Shown here in pieces: positions 37,439 to 48,992 of a DNA stretch of 64,000 nt. The stretch comes from Mycobacterium celatum (GTDB lineage Bacteria; Actinomycetota; Actinomycetes; Mycobacteriales; Mycobacteriaceae). Both the position numbers and the translations under genes were made by a program. Below the pieces are notes generated by a model. It was not told the DNA's origin. It ran no database searches and was given only the letters and a program-made list of their open reading frames with translations. The stretch is taken from NCBI RefSeq assembly GCF_002101595.1, contig NZ_LQOM01000024.1:124001-188000 (forward strand), in the 5' to 3' direction. The first letter of the stretch is position 1. Every line of letters begins with the position of its first letter.

Positions 37439-38101
37439 ATGGGTCTCCGCTCGATTCGCCGGTGGCCGCTGGTGCTCGCCGCAATGATTGCCACCGCGGC
37501 GTTGGTGAACGTTCCCGCACCCGCCGCGTCGGCGGCGTCCTGCCCGGACGCCCAGCTGGTGTTCGCCCGCGGCCGCATGGAGCCACCCGGGCCCGGGCAG
37601 ATCGGCAACGCGCTGATCAGCGCGCTGCGGTCCAGAGTGCCCAACAGGAACATCGGTCTGTATGCCGTCAACTACGCCGCGAACACCGACGTGCAACAGG
37701 GCGCCAACGACATGAGCGGCCACGTTCAGTACATGGCCAACAACTGTCCCGACACCCGGCTGGTGCTCGGCGGGTACTCGCTCGGTGCTGCCGTCACTGA
37801 CGTGGTCCTCGCCGCTCCTGGCCCGATGTTCGGGTTCGACAACCCGCTGCCGCCCGGCATGGACGAGCACGTCGCCGCGGTCGCGCTGTTCGGCAACGGA
37901 AGTCAATGGGTGGGGCCCATCACCAACTTCAACCCGATCTACAACGACCGGACCATCGAGCTGTGTCACGGCGACGACCCGATCTGCAACCCGGCCGATC
38001 CGAAGACCTGGCAAAACAACTGGCCTCAGCACTTGGCGCCCGCGTACATCCAGGCCGGCATGGTCGGTCAAGCAGCCGACTTCGTCGCCGGCAAGCTCTA
38101 A
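37439..38101 (+). CDS. Secreted cutinase-family esterase (Cut4-like)
   Basis: A 220-aa paralogue of the preceding gene. It has a signal peptide ending near ASAAS, CPDAQLVFARGRMEPPGPGQ, nucleophile Ser114 in GGYSLGA, and CHGDDPICNP for the acid and disulfide. The GTSE of the usual oxyanion region is changed to GRME here, as in some mycobacterial cutinase-like proteins. Its stop lies three bases from the end of truA on the other strand. Confidence 0.92.
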   Translation: MGLRSIRRWPLVLAAMIATAALVNVPAPAASAASCPDAQLVFARGRMEPPGPGQIGNALISALRSRVPNRNIGLYAVNYAANTDVQQGANDMSGHVQYMANNCPDTRLVLGGYSLGAAVTDVVLAAPGPMFGFDNPLPPGMDEHVAAVALFGNGSQWVGPITNFNPIYNDRTIELCHGDDPICNPADPKTWQNNWPQHLAPAYIQAGMVGQAADFVAGKL

Positions 38102-38104
38102 AAC

Positions 38105-38974
38105 TCAACCGCGCGAACGTAGGTCGCGGGTCACCAGGGTCCGGGCCTGCAGCTCGTGATCGGGCGGGTAATCCACGCCGATCAGCGTCAAACCCTGCGG
38201 GGGCGCGGCCGCGAAGTCACTGGACCGGCGCGTCGCACTGAGCAGGCCGGCGCACCAGTCCGGGGTGCGCCGATGCTCGCCGACCGCCAGCAGCGCCCCG
38301 ACCAGCGACCGCACCATCGACCAGCAGAACGCGTCGGCGCTGACGTGCGCCGTGACCAGGTCGCCGTCGCGCGACCAGTCGAGTCGCTGCAGGTCGCGGA
38401 TCGTGGTGGCGCCGTCGCGGTGCCGGCAGAACGCGGCGAAGTCGTGCAGTCCCAACAGGTTTCGTGACGCTTGCGTCATCGCGTCCAGGTCCAGTGGGCG
38501 CGGCCAGGCCGTCACGAACCGGGCCTGCAGCGGATCCACTCCGTACGGCGCCGTCGAGAGCCGATAAACGTAGTGCCGGCGCAGTGCTGAGAATCGGGCG
38601 TCGAAACCCGCCGGGGCGCGGGTGACATCACGCACCCGGACGTCGGCGGGCAGCAACCGGGCCAGGCGTCGCAGCAGCGGCACGAATTCCGGCTCGGCCG
38701 AACGCTTTACGCGCGGATAGGCGTTGGGCAGCGCATCGGCCGGGATGTCGGCGTGGGCCACCTGCCCGGTTGCGTGCACGCCGGTGTCGGTGCGTCCGGC
38801 CGCGCGTAGGCGCACCGGTGTCCGGAATACCGTCGACAGCGCCTCGTCGAGCGCACCGGCGACTGTGCGCTGACCCGCCTGCACCGCCCAGCCCGCGAAA
38901 TCCGTTCCGTCATAAGCGATGTCGAACCGAAGACGAACGTGCCCGCCACCGGTGTCGGTGGCGGGCACATCCAC
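38105..38974 (-). CDS. truA: tRNA pseudouridine synthase A
   Basis: A 289-aa enzyme that modifies U38-U40 of tRNA anticodon stems. It has [17 protein letters not shown], the catalytic Asp in [34 protein letters not shown], and the [16 protein letters not shown]-terminal part. The start is uncertain: GTG 38974 and GTG 38968 are the only in-frame candidates between the rplQ stop and the conserved region. Both lie beside or inside a perfect 12-base-pair hairpin, so translation may be limited or coupled to rplQ. Confidence 0.93.
   Translation of the reverse strand: MDVPATDTGGGHVRLRFDIAYDGTDFAGWAVQAGQRTVAGALDEALSTVFRTPVRLRAAGRTDTGVHATGQVAHADIPADALPNAYPRVKRSAEPEFVPLLRRLARLLPADVRVRDVTRAPAGFDARFSALRRHYVYRLSTAPYGVDPLQARFVTAWPRPLDLDAMTQASRNLLGLHDFAAFCRHRDGATTIRDLQRLDWSRDGDLVTAHVSADAFCWSMVRSLVGALLAVGEHRRTPDWCAGLLSATRRSSDFAAAPPQGLTLIGVDYPPDHELQARTLVTRDLRSRG
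38939..38968 (-). terminator. Perfect hairpin at the rplQ-truA junction
   Basis: GTGCCCGCCACC (38939-38950) and GGTGGCGGGCAC (38957-38968) form a perfect 12-base-pair stem with a six-base loop. It follows the rplQ stop (38982) by 13 bases and covers the likely truA start codon. It could be a partial terminator or attenuator of the alpha operon, or a structure that hides the truA start. No T run follows. Confidence 0.6.
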
Positions 38975-38981
38975 AGTGTCG

Positions 38982-39533
38982 TCAGGACTCGTCGGCGTCA
39001 GCCTTCGGTTCGTCGTCCGCCGCCGAGGCTTTTTCGGCTTCTTCGGCGTCGGAACCGGTCTCGGGACCAACCGCAGCCTCCGGCTCGACCGCGGCCTGCG
39101 GCGCAGCGGCCGCCGCCACGGGTGCAGCCTTCGATGCGGCTGCCCGGCGGGCCCGGTTGGCCTCCGAGGTCACCGTCTTCTCCTGCACCAGCTCGATCAC
39201 CGCCATCGGGGCGTTGTCACCCTTGCGCGCCTCGACTTTGATGATGCGGGTGTACCCGCCGTCGCGGTCCGCGAAGTGCGGCCCGATCTCGGCGAACAGG
39301 GTGTGCACCACGTCCTTGTCGCGGATCTTCTTGAGCACCTCGCGTCGGTTGTGCAGTGTGCCCTTCTTGGCGTGGGTGATCAGCTTCTCGGCGTACGGCC
39401 GCAACGCCCGTGCCTTGGGCTCGGTCGTCTTGATCCGGCCGTGCTCGAACAGCGCCGTGGCCAGGTTGGCCAGGATCGCCTTCTGGTGCGACGACGACCC
39501 GCCGAGGCGACGGCCCTTGGTGGGCTTGGGCAT
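38982..39533 (-). CDS. rplQ: 50S ribosomal protein L17
   Basis: A 183-aa L17. The first 120 residues are the conserved protein ([54 protein letters not shown]). The last 60 are an Ala/Glu/Asp-rich mycobacterial extension. It is the last classical gene of the alpha operon, 27 bases after rpoA. Confidence 0.97.
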   Translation of the reverse strand: MPKPTKGRRLGGSSSHQKAILANLATALFEHGRIKTTEPKARALRPYAEKLITHAKKGTLHNRREVLKKIRDKDVVHTLFAEIGPHFADRDGGYTRIIKVEARKGDNAPMAVIELVQEKTVTSEANRARRAAASKAAPVAAAAAPQAAVEPEAAVGPETGSDAEEAEKASAADDEPKADADES

Positions 39534-39560
39534 TGGGACTCCTTGGTTAGTGCAGGCTGC

Positions 39561-41284
<1,724 letters not shown>

Positions 41285-41295
41285 AGTCAGTTCTC

Positions 41296-41709
41296 CTAGA
41301 CGCGCCGACGCTTGGGCGGGCGGACACCATTGTGGGGCTGCGGGGTGACGTCGGCGATCGCGCCGACCTCCAGGCCCGCGGCCTGCAATGACCGGATGGC
41401 GGTCTCGCGGCCCGAACCCGGGCCCTTGACGAACACGTCGACCTTGCGCACACCGTGCTCCTGCGCCTTGCGGGCGGCGTTCTCGGCGGCCAGTTGGGCG
41501 GCGAACGGCGTCGACTTGCGCGAGCCCTTGAAGCCGACGTGGCCCGAGGACGCCCAGGCGATCACATTGCCCTGCGGGTCGGTGATGGTCACGATCGTGT
41601 TGTTGAACGTGCTCTTGATGTGAGCGGCGCCGTGCGGGACGTTCTTCTTTTCCCGCCGCCGGGTCTTCTGACCCTTCTTCGCTGCGGCGGCCTTCTTTGC
41701 GGGGGGCAT
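41296..41709 (-). CDS. rpsK: 30S ribosomal protein S11
   Basis: A 137-aa S11. A Lys/Ala-rich N-terminus is followed by [40 protein letters not shown] and [20 protein letters not shown]. It ends in the basic PPKRRRV. It forms part of the platform near the mRNA exit. Confidence 0.98.
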   Translation of the reverse strand: MPPAKKAAAAKKGQKTRRREKKNVPHGAAHIKSTFNNTIVTITDPQGNVIAWASSGHVGFKGSRKSTPFAAQLAAENAARKAQEHGVRKVDVFVKGPGSGRETAIRSLQAAGLEVGAIADVTPQPHNGVRPPKRRRV

Positions 41710-41712
41710 GGG

Positions 41713-42087
41713 TTACCTGGCCTTCTTCTTGCCTGCGATGGTGCGCTTGGGGCCCTTGCGGGTGCGCGCGTTGGTCTTGGTCCGCTGGCCACGCACCGGC
41801 AGGCCGCGGCGGTGCCGCAGGCCCTGGTAGCAGCCGATCTCGATTTTGCGGCGGATGTCGGCCTGCACCTCGCGGCGCAGATCACCCTCCACCTTCAAGT
41901 TGCCTTCGATGTAGTCACGCAGCCGGGTCAGCTGGTCATCGGTGAGGTCCTTGGTGCGCTGATCCCGGTCGATGCCGGTGGCGGCCAAAATCTCGTTCGA
42001 CCGGGTACGGCCTATGCCGTAGATGTAGGTCAGCGCGACCTCCATGCGCTTGTCGCGCGGCAGGTCCACGCCCACTAGACGTGCCAT
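41713..42087 (-). CDS. rpsM: 30S ribosomal protein S13
   Basis: A 124-aa S13: [38 protein letters not shown], and the basic tail [19 protein letters not shown]. It contacts tRNA and the 50S subunit. A GAGGAA ribosome binding site precedes ATG 42087. A structured 205-base spacer separates it from rpmJ. Confidence 0.98.
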   Translation of the reverse strand: MARLVGVDLPRDKRMEVALTYIYGIGRTRSNEILAATGIDRDQRTKDLTDDQLTRLRDYIEGNLKVEGDLRREVQADIRRKIEIGCYQGLRHRRGLPVRGQRTKTNARTRKGPKRTIAGKKKAR

Positions 42088-42176
42088 AAGTGGCGTTCCT
42101 CTTTCTTCGCGGAGGTCTGATCCCAGTCCGTTCCCGGCTGACTGCTCCGGGGCCCGGCCTCCGTTCCGGGCGTAGA

Positions 42177-42195
42177 TGAGCGGCCTATCCGCTCA
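42177..42195 (-). other. Hairpin in the rpmJ-rpsM spacer
   Basis: TGAGCGG (42177-42183) and CCGCTCA (42189-42195) form a perfect 7-base-pair stem with a five-base loop in the 205-base region between rpmJ and rpsM, where no gene was found. It could be part of a ribosomal-protein leader, an RNA processing site or simply a stable spacer. Confidence 0.35.
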
Positions 42196-42292
42196 GTGGT
42201 GCTGGGAGGTCTGCATTCAGTTGTATGGGGCCAGGACGTGGTACTTGGCGGCGACCCGCTGCGCCCGGCTACGCCGCGCGTGCGGCCGCCGC

Positions 42293-42406
42293 TCAGCCCT
42301 GACGCTGCTTGTGGCGCGGATCGGAGCAGATCACCATGACCCGCCCATGCCGGCGGATCACCCTGCACTTGTCGCAGATCGGCTTGACGCTCGGGTTCAC
42401 CTTCAC
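42293..42406 (-). CDS. rpmJ: 50S ribosomal protein L36
   Basis: A 37-aa L36 from GTG 42406: [19 protein letters not shown], then [18 protein letters not shown]. The CxxC and C/H residues form the zinc-binding C+ type site. It lies between infA and rpsM, the conserved bacterial order. Its shortness makes it easy to miss. Confidence 0.96.
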
Positions 42407-42458
42407 GGCTGTTTCGATCCTGTTCTGTCTTCTCGCTGGTCGGATGGTTCGGGTCTGG

Positions 42459-42680
42459 TCACTTGTACCGGTACACGATGCGGCCCCGGGACAGGTCGTA
42501 GGGCGACAATTCCACCACCACCCGGTCCTCGGGCAGGATGCGGATGTAGTGCTGCCGCATCTTGCCGCTGATGTGGGCGAGCACCTTGTGGCCGTTTTCC
42601 AGCTCAATGCGGAACATCGCATTGGGCAGAGGCTCGACCACGCGGCCCTCGACCTCGATGGCACCGTCCTTTTTGGCCAT
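42459..42680 (-). CDS. infA: Translation initiation factor IF-1
   Basis: A 73-aa OB-fold protein: [40 protein letters not shown] and [20 protein letters not shown]. It binds the A site of the 30S subunit during initiation. A GGAAGG ribosome binding site precedes ATG 42680. It leads the run infA-rpmJ-rpsM-rpsK-rpsD-rpoA-rplQ. The 237-base divergent region to the next plus-strand gene should hold its promoter. Confidence 0.98.
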
Positions 42681-42917
42681 AACCTTCCAGGGATCCTCGT
42701 CTTGGGTTTCGGTCGGGTACCCGCCCGAACCGGCGCAGCATTCGCTCGACTTAAAACGTCGGCCGATGTTAGGAAAATTCCGCAAATTCCTAGGACAGGG
42801 CACGCAAAAAGCCGGCGCGGATGACGCACCGTTGCTCCACGATACCCGCATTGCCGCGCTGCGCCAAAATGCTTGACCAGCGGAATAGCAGTGGTCGGCC
42901 GTCGGGTTCCACACACC

Positions 42918-43769
42918 ATGACTGACGCAGCAGCAAGCAAACCAAACCTCGGCCGGTTCGGCTCGTTCGGCCGCGGTGTCACCCCGCAGCAAGCCCGGGA
43001 AATCGAGGCCCTGGGCTACGGCGCCGTTTGGGTGGGCGGCTCACCGCCGGCCGAGCTGGAGTGGGTGGAGCCCATCCTGGAGCAGACGACGACGCTGCAG
43101 GTGGCCACCGGCATCGTCAACATCTGGACGGCGCCCGCCAAGCCGGTGGCCGAGTCGTTCCACCGCATCGACAAGGCCTACCCGGGCCGCTTCCTGCTGG
43201 GCCTCGGAGTGGGCCACCCCGAGGCGCACAGCGAGTACCGCAAGCCGTACGACGCGCTGGTCAGCTACCTGGACCAGCTCGATGAGCTCGGCGTGCCCGC
43301 CGACCGCCGGGTGGTGGCCGCACTGGGACCGCGAGTGCTGACGCTGTCGGCGCAGCGCTCCGCCGGAGCACACCCCTACCTGACCACGCCCGAGCACACC
43401 GCCCAGGCACGCAATCTGATCGGCCCGTCGGCGTTCCTGGCGCCCGAACACAAGGTGGTCCTGACCACCGACGCCGACGCCGCCCGGGCCGTCGGCCGCA
43501 AAGCCCTCGACATCTACCTCAACCTCGCCAATTACCTGAACAACTGGAAGCGGCTGGGCTTCACCGACGACGACATCGCCCGCCCGGGCAGCGACCGCCT
43601 GGTCGACGCGCTCGTCGCCTACGGCACCACGGACGCGATCGCCGCCCGGCTCACCGAACATCTCGACGCAGGCGCCGACCACGTCGCCGTGCAGGTGCTG
43701 ACCGGACCTGACAAGCTGGTGCCGGCGCTGGCCGAGCTGGCCGGCGCGCTAGGACTGAACCCCGCCTGA
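42918..43769 (+). CDS. LLM-class F420-dependent oxidoreductase (first of a tandem pair, Rv3463-like)
   Basis: A 283-aa luciferase-like protein: [40 protein letters not shown] and [19 protein letters not shown]. It matches the position and sequence of Rv3463 as I recall. ATG 42918 is preferred to the upstream in-frame start at 42873 because its product aligns from the first residues with the second copy. Cofactor F420 is inferred from the family; the substrate is unknown. Confidence 0.88.
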
Positions 43770-43783
43770 CCCGAAGGATCCCG

Positions 43784-44644
43784 ATGACCGAGGCCGTTTC
43801 GCTCAAACCCGACCTGGGCCGCTACGGCGTGTGGCTGGGCACCCGCACCCTCTCCCCCGACCTGGCCGCACAGATCGAATCGCTGGGCTACGGCGCGGCC
43901 TGGGTGGGTGGATCGCCCGACGCCGACCTGGCGTGGGTGGAACCGGCGCTGGCGGCGACCAGCTCGCTGCAGCTGGCCACCGGGATCATCAACATCTGGT
44001 CGTCGCCGGCCGCGGCCGTCGCCGAGTCCTACCAGCGCATCGAAAAGGCCTATCCGGGACGGTTTTTGCTCGGCATCGGCGTCGGTCACCCCGAGCACAC
44101 CCAGGAGTACCAGAAGCCCTACGACGCGCTGGTGAGCTACCTCGACGAACTCGACGCGGCCACCGTGCCGACCAGTCGGCGGGTGATCGCGGCGCTGGGC
44201 CCCAAGGTGCTGCGGCTGGCCGCCCAGCGCAGCGCCGGCGCCCACCCGTATCTGACCACGCCGGAACACACCGCACACGTCCGCGAGCTGGTCGGCAACA
44301 CCGTGTTTCTGGCGCCCGAACACAAGGTGGTGCTGAGCACCGACGCGGCGGAGGCCCGCCGGATCGGCCGCAAGAGCGTCGACTTCTACCTGGGCCTGAG
44401 CAACTACGTCAACAGCTGGCGCCGGCTGGGGTTCACCGAGAGCGACGTGCGCGAGCCGGGCAGTGACAAGCTGATCGACGCGCTGGTGGCCTACGGCAGC
44501 CCCGAGGCCATCGCCGGGCGGCTCGACGAGCATCTGGCAGTCGGCGCCGACCACGTGGCAATCCAGGTTCTGACCCGGCCCGAGAACCTGGTGCCGGCGT
44601 TGACCGAACTCGCCGCCGCGCTGGGACTGACAGCCAAAAGTTGA
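43784..44644 (+). CDS. LLM-class F420-dependent oxidoreductase (second tandem copy)
   Basis: A 286-aa paralogue of the preceding gene, 14 bases downstream. The two share most residues along their length, including [51 protein letters not shown] and LVAYG. This is a clear tandem duplication that has since diverged. The pair is probably co-transcribed and may handle related substrates, or act as a heterodimer. Confidence 0.88.
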   Translation: MTEAVSLKPDLGRYGVWLGTRTLSPDLAAQIESLGYGAAWVGGSPDADLAWVEPALAATSSLQLATGIINIWSSPAAAVAESYQRIEKAYPGRFLLGIGVGHPEHTQEYQKPYDALVSYLDELDAATVPTSRRVIAALGPKVLRLAAQRSAGAHPYLTTPEHTAHVRELVGNTVFLAPEHKVVLSTDAAEARRIGRKSVDFYLGLSNYVNSWRRLGFTESDVREPGSDKLIDALVAYGSPEAIAGRLDEHLAVGADHVAIQVLTRPENLVPALTELAAALGLTAKS

Positions 44645-44658
44645 TCCGGCTCCTGGGC

Positions 44659-45666
<1,008 letters not shown>

Positions 45667-45667
45667 C

Positions 45668-46273
45668 ATGGAGGCACGCGAACTCGACATCCCCGGGGCA
45701 TGGGAGATCACCCCCCAGGTGCATGGCGATTCCCGCGGAATGTTCTTCGAGTGGCTGACCGACCGCGAGTTCACCGCGTTCGCCGGTCACCGGCTGGATG
45801 TTCGGCAGGCCAACTGTTCTGTCTCGTCGGCCGGGGTTCTGCGCGGGCTGCACTTCGCGCAGCTGCCGCCCAGCCAGGCCAAGTACGTCACCTGCCTGTC
45901 GGGTTCGGTGTTCGACGTCGTCGTCGACATCCGGGTCGGCTCACCGACATTCGGGCAATGGACGTCGGTCGTGCTCGACGACCAAGACCGCAAATCGGTA
46001 TACATCTCCGAAGGCCTCGCACATGGATTCCTTGCACTGCAAGACAATTCGACTGTGACGTATCTATGCTCGGCGGAATACAACCCGCAACGCGAGCACA
46101 CCATTCGTGCCACCGACCCAGCACTGGGCATCGACTGGCCGGCCGGCTATGACCTGGTGCTGTCCGAACGGGATGGCGCCGCGCCCACTCTCGAGGAAGT
46201 GCGCGCCGCGGGTCTGCTGCCCACCTGGGAGGCGACCCAAGCCTTCGTCGACGGTCTGCGGGGCGACTCTTAG
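45668..46273 (+). CDS. rmlC: dTDP-4-dehydrorhamnose 3,5-epimerase
   Basis: A 201-aa cupin. MEARELDIPGAWEITPQVH starts it; VLRGLHFAQLPPSQAKYV carries the catalytic His, and VYISEGLAHGFLALQDNSTV and YNPQREHTI complete the site. It performs the third step of dTDP-L-rhamnose synthesis. ATG 45668 follows the rmlB stop by one base (TGACATG), so the two are an operon. The stop overlaps the convergent DUF2127 gene. Confidence 0.96.
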   Translation: MEARELDIPGAWEITPQVHGDSRGMFFEWLTDREFTAFAGHRLDVRQANCSVSSAGVLRGLHFAQLPPSQAKYVTCLSGSVFDVVVDIRVGSPTFGQWTSVVLDDQDRKSVYISEGLAHGFLALQDNSTVTYLCSAEYNPQREHTIRATDPALGIDWPAGYDLVLSERDGAAPTLEEVRAAGLLPTWEATQAFVDGLRGDS

Positions 46274-47037
46274 GATCCGCTTTCCTGCAAGCCTGCTCGT
46301 TCGACGGTCAACAGGCTTTCCGTTCGGTGTTCTTTCCAATAGGCTTCGGCTCCTCCGTTGAGGCCGAAGAGTCGTTTGCTCCACAGCAGCCAGACCACGG
46401 CGACGACGTTGACCAGGAACGCGATCACGCGCAGCGTCGTCACCTTCTCGGTCAGCTCATAGATTTCCAGCGGAAGGAACACACTGGTCGCGATCACGGC
46501 GAAATACTCGCCCCACCGTCGCACCAGCCACAGCCCGACCGCCTCGACGAGCTCGATCACCGCATAGGCGGTGAAGGCCACCGCGATCCACAGAAACGTC
46601 GACGACGACAGCGAGAACAGGTGCCCGATGTGGCGGACGATCTTGGAGTCGTCCGGATTCCAGCCGAGCTGGTTCCCCAGCGGTCGGAGCAACGGGAGAT
46701 CTTGCTCGAATGCCTGCTGCAGACGCTCGCGTGATCCGCGGACCTTGAGCACGCCGGCGGCGAGTGCCAGGAAGACGACGCCGCGAACCGCGCGTTCGAC
46801 GGCGAGCGCACGCATCAATGTCCGATCCCGCAGCAATCGGCCGCGCGGGATCTCCGGCGCGGTGTCCGCGGGACCACGTCGGCGCGGCGGACCGACAACG
46901 AACGTCTCGCACCGAAGGCAGCGCCATGCCTCCCCGGCCGGAGTGTCGGCCTTCAGGCGCTGCCGCAGCCCGGGCTCGTCGGGCGCAAACGTCGCGTGTC
47001 CGCGCAACCCGCACGAGCGCAGAGCGAAATCGACCAT
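46270..47037 (-). CDS. DUF2127 family membrane protein
   Basis: A 255-aa protein. The first 70 residues are soluble and contain AWRCLRCETFVVGPP, a possible zinc knuckle. Then come membrane segments AVRGVVFLALAAGVLKV, FLWIAVAFTAYAVIELVEAV, WGEYFAVIATSVFLPLEIYE and RVIAFLVNVVAVVWLLW, the DUF2127 pattern. Function unknown. A TAGCGT -10 box lies six bases before ATG 47037, a leaderless arrangement. It is divergent from the NmrA-like gene. Confidence 0.8.
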   Translation of the reverse strand: MVDFALRSCGLRGHATFAPDEPGLRQRLKADTPAGEAWRCLRCETFVVGPPRRRGPADTAPEIPRGRLLRDRTLMRALAVERAVRGVVFLALAAGVLKVRGSRERLQQAFEQDLPLLRPLGNQLGWNPDDSKIVRHIGHLFSLSSSTFLWIAVAFTAYAVIELVEAVGLWLVRRWGEYFAVIATSVFLPLEIYELTEKVTTLRVIAFLVNVVAVVWLLWSKRLFGLNGGAEAYWKEHRTESLLTVERAGLQESGS

Positions 47038-47043
47038 GCACGC

Positions 47044-47049
47044 ACGCTA
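47044..47049 (-). promoter_or_regulatory. -10 box, leaderless start for the DUF2127 gene
   Basis: On the minus strand TAGCGT is followed by GCGTGC and the ATG at 47037. Confidence 0.6.
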
Positions 47050-47087
47050 ACGGTCGCGGCGCGCCCCCCGCATGGCAATCTGACGAT

Positions 47088-47894
47088 ATGACGAGCACCA
47101 TTCTGGTCACCGGCGGCACCGGCACCCTGGGCCGCGTCGTCGTCGACCAACTCCTGACCGCCAACGCCAACGTCCGCATTCTCAGCCGCGGGCGGCGCCG
47201 TCGCAGTGCCGACGTCGAGCACGTCGTCGGGGATCTGCGCACCGGTGAGGGGCTCGACGCGGCGGTGTCCGGCGTGGACGCGATCGTGCAGTGCGCCGAG
47301 CACGCGCAGCACCTGGTCGCGGCCGCCCAACGAGCCGGTTCACCGCATCTGGTGTACACCTCCATCGTCGGCGTCGACCGCGTGCCGTTCGGGTTTTACC
47401 GGCGAAAGGTGGCCGACGAACAGTTGATCGCCGGCTCCGGACTGCCGTGGACGGTGTTGCGGGCGACGCAGTTTCACGACTTGATCGCGGTGCTGCTTCG
47501 CATGCTGTCCAAACCGCCTGTCCTGGCGCTGCCCGCGGGCTGGAGCTTCCAGCCGGTCGACGTGCGCGAGGTCGGAGACCGGCTGGCCGGGCTCGCCCTC
47601 GGCGAACCCGTCGGCAGAGCACCGGATTTCGGTGGACCACAAGTCAGCTCGATTGCCGATCTCGCCCGAAGCTACCTTGCCATCGTCGGGAAGCGACGAG
47701 TGATCCTGCCGGTGTGGCTGCCCGGCAAGGTGTTCCGGGCGTACCGCGCCGGCGGGCACCTGGCGCCCGACCACGCGGCGGGTACCGTCACCTTCGAGCA
47801 ATACCTCACCGAGCAGCTTGCCGCCGGCCACGTCCCGTACGCCGACGCCCTTCGCGACTACCTGCCGCTGCGTCGATCCAACAAGCCGCGATGA
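47088..47894 (+). CDS. NmrA/atypical-SDR NAD(P)-binding protein
   Basis: A 268-aa protein with TSTILVTGGTGTLGRVVVDQ at the start, VEHVVGDLRTGEGLDAAVSG, LVYTSIVGVDRVPFGFYRRK and LPWTVLRATQFHDL, the pattern of NmrA-like redox sensors and quinone reductases. The catalytic Tyr of classical SDRs appears as FYRRK. The frame is open far upstream, but only from ATG 47088 does it look like a protein. Substrate or ligand unknown. Confidence 0.85.
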   Translation: MTSTILVTGGTGTLGRVVVDQLLTANANVRILSRGRRRRSADVEHVVGDLRTGEGLDAAVSGVDAIVQCAEHAQHLVAAAQRAGSPHLVYTSIVGVDRVPFGFYRRKVADEQLIAGSGLPWTVLRATQFHDLIAVLLRMLSKPPVLALPAGWSFQPVDVREVGDRLAGLALGEPVGRAPDFGGPQVSSIADLARSYLAIVGKRRVILPVWLPGKVFRAYRAGGHLAPDHAAGTVTFEQYLTEQLAAGHVPYADALRDYLPLRRSNKPR

Positions 47895-47903
47895 CATTCA
47901 CCG

Positions 47904-48992
47904 TCACACGGGTCCGGCCTCGACCACACTGAGCGGCGATGCGGTCTGCACCACCCGCGTCATCCGGAAACCGGCCTGGCTGAGCAGGTCTCGGTATTGG
48001 GCGGCGGTGCGTTCGCGGGCCGCCAAATTCAGCAGCATCTCCAGATCCGCCCATTTCCCGGCAAACTCGCGGTCGTGGCCGGGGATGACCATTTCGACCA
48101 GCAACACCGTGGCCCGCGGGCCGGCCGCGGCGCGCACATTACGTAGGATCTGCACCGCCTTCTCGTCGGGCCAGTCGTGAACGATGTTCTTCAGGACATA
48201 GGCGTCACCGCCGGCCGGAATGGCGTCGAAAAACGATCCTGTCGCGATCTGCACGCGGTCGGCAACATTGTGCCGGCACAACAGGTTCGGCGCCGCCTCA
48301 ACCACACTCGGCAGGTCGTAGAGAACGCCGCGAGACGCCGGTGCCGCGGTCAAGATCGCCGCCAGCAGCGGACCCTGCCCACCGCCGACGTCGACGATCG
48401 TCGGGTAGCGGCCGAAGTCGTAGCCGGCCACCACCGCCGCGTCGGTCAGCTGCGAAATGCTGGTCATGGTGCGGTTGAACAGTTCGGCGTGCTCTGGGTG
48501 CTCGGCGAAGTAGTCGAAGCTGCCCGTGCCGTGCAGCACCGGAACGACGGCCTGACCGGTTCGCACCGAGTCCGCCAGCAGGGTCCAGCGATCCCGTTGC
48601 TCGGCCGACCCGTAGAACCGCGCCGCCCAGGCCATCGACACAGGCGCGTCCGAACGCAGAGTGGCGGCGAGGGAATTCAGCTCGTAACGGCCGTCGCCGC
48701 GACGACGGAAGATGCCCCGGCTGATCAAGGCCCGCAGTAAGCGCTCCAGCGCGTCGGCGTCGGCGCGCACCCGGGCAGCCAACTCGTCGATCGGCAGCGG
48801 CCCGTCGGCCAGGGAGTCGGCGACGCCGAGTTGGGCGGCCACCGTGATCGCCTGCGACGCCCACGCCGCGATGATCATCTCCAGCATCGCCGCCGGCGGT
48901 GGCATCAGCCGTTGATGAATTCGGAAGAGGTAGTACCGAATCCGCTCGACGACACGGGCCACCCCGGCCGGCGGCACCATGGCGGTCGTCAC
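47904..48992 (-). CDS. O-methyltransferase (family 2)
   Basis: A 362-aa protein with an N-terminal dimerisation/winged-helix domain (AAWASQAITVAAQLGVADSL, LLRALISRGIFRR) and a C-terminal SAM domain (PTIVDVGGGQGPLLAAIL, VLKNIVHDWPDEKA with the catalytic His, LLVEMVIPGHD). This family methylates phenolic or polyketide hydroxyls. The GTG at 48992 overlaps the stop of the FAD monooxygenase gene as GTGA; ATG 48980 is an alternative. Hydroxylase plus O-methyltransferase suggests a two-step tailoring of an aromatic or quinone compound. Confidence 0.88.
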   Translation of the reverse strand: MTTAMVPPAGVARVVERIRYYLFRIHQRLMPPPAAMLEMIIAAWASQAITVAAQLGVADSLADGPLPIDELAARVRADADALERLLRALISRGIFRRRGDGRYELNSLAATLRSDAPVSMAWAARFYGSAEQRDRWTLLADSVRTGQAVVPVLHGTGSFDYFAEHPEHAELFNRTMTSISQLTDAAVVAGYDFGRYPTIVDVGGGQGPLLAAILTAAPASRGVLYDLPSVVEAAPNLLCRHNVADRVQIATGSFFDAIPAGGDAYVLKNIVHDWPDEKAVQILRNVRAAAGPRATVLLVEMVIPGHDREFAGKWADLEMLLNLAARERTAAQYRDLLSQAGFRMTRVVQTASPLSVVEAGPV

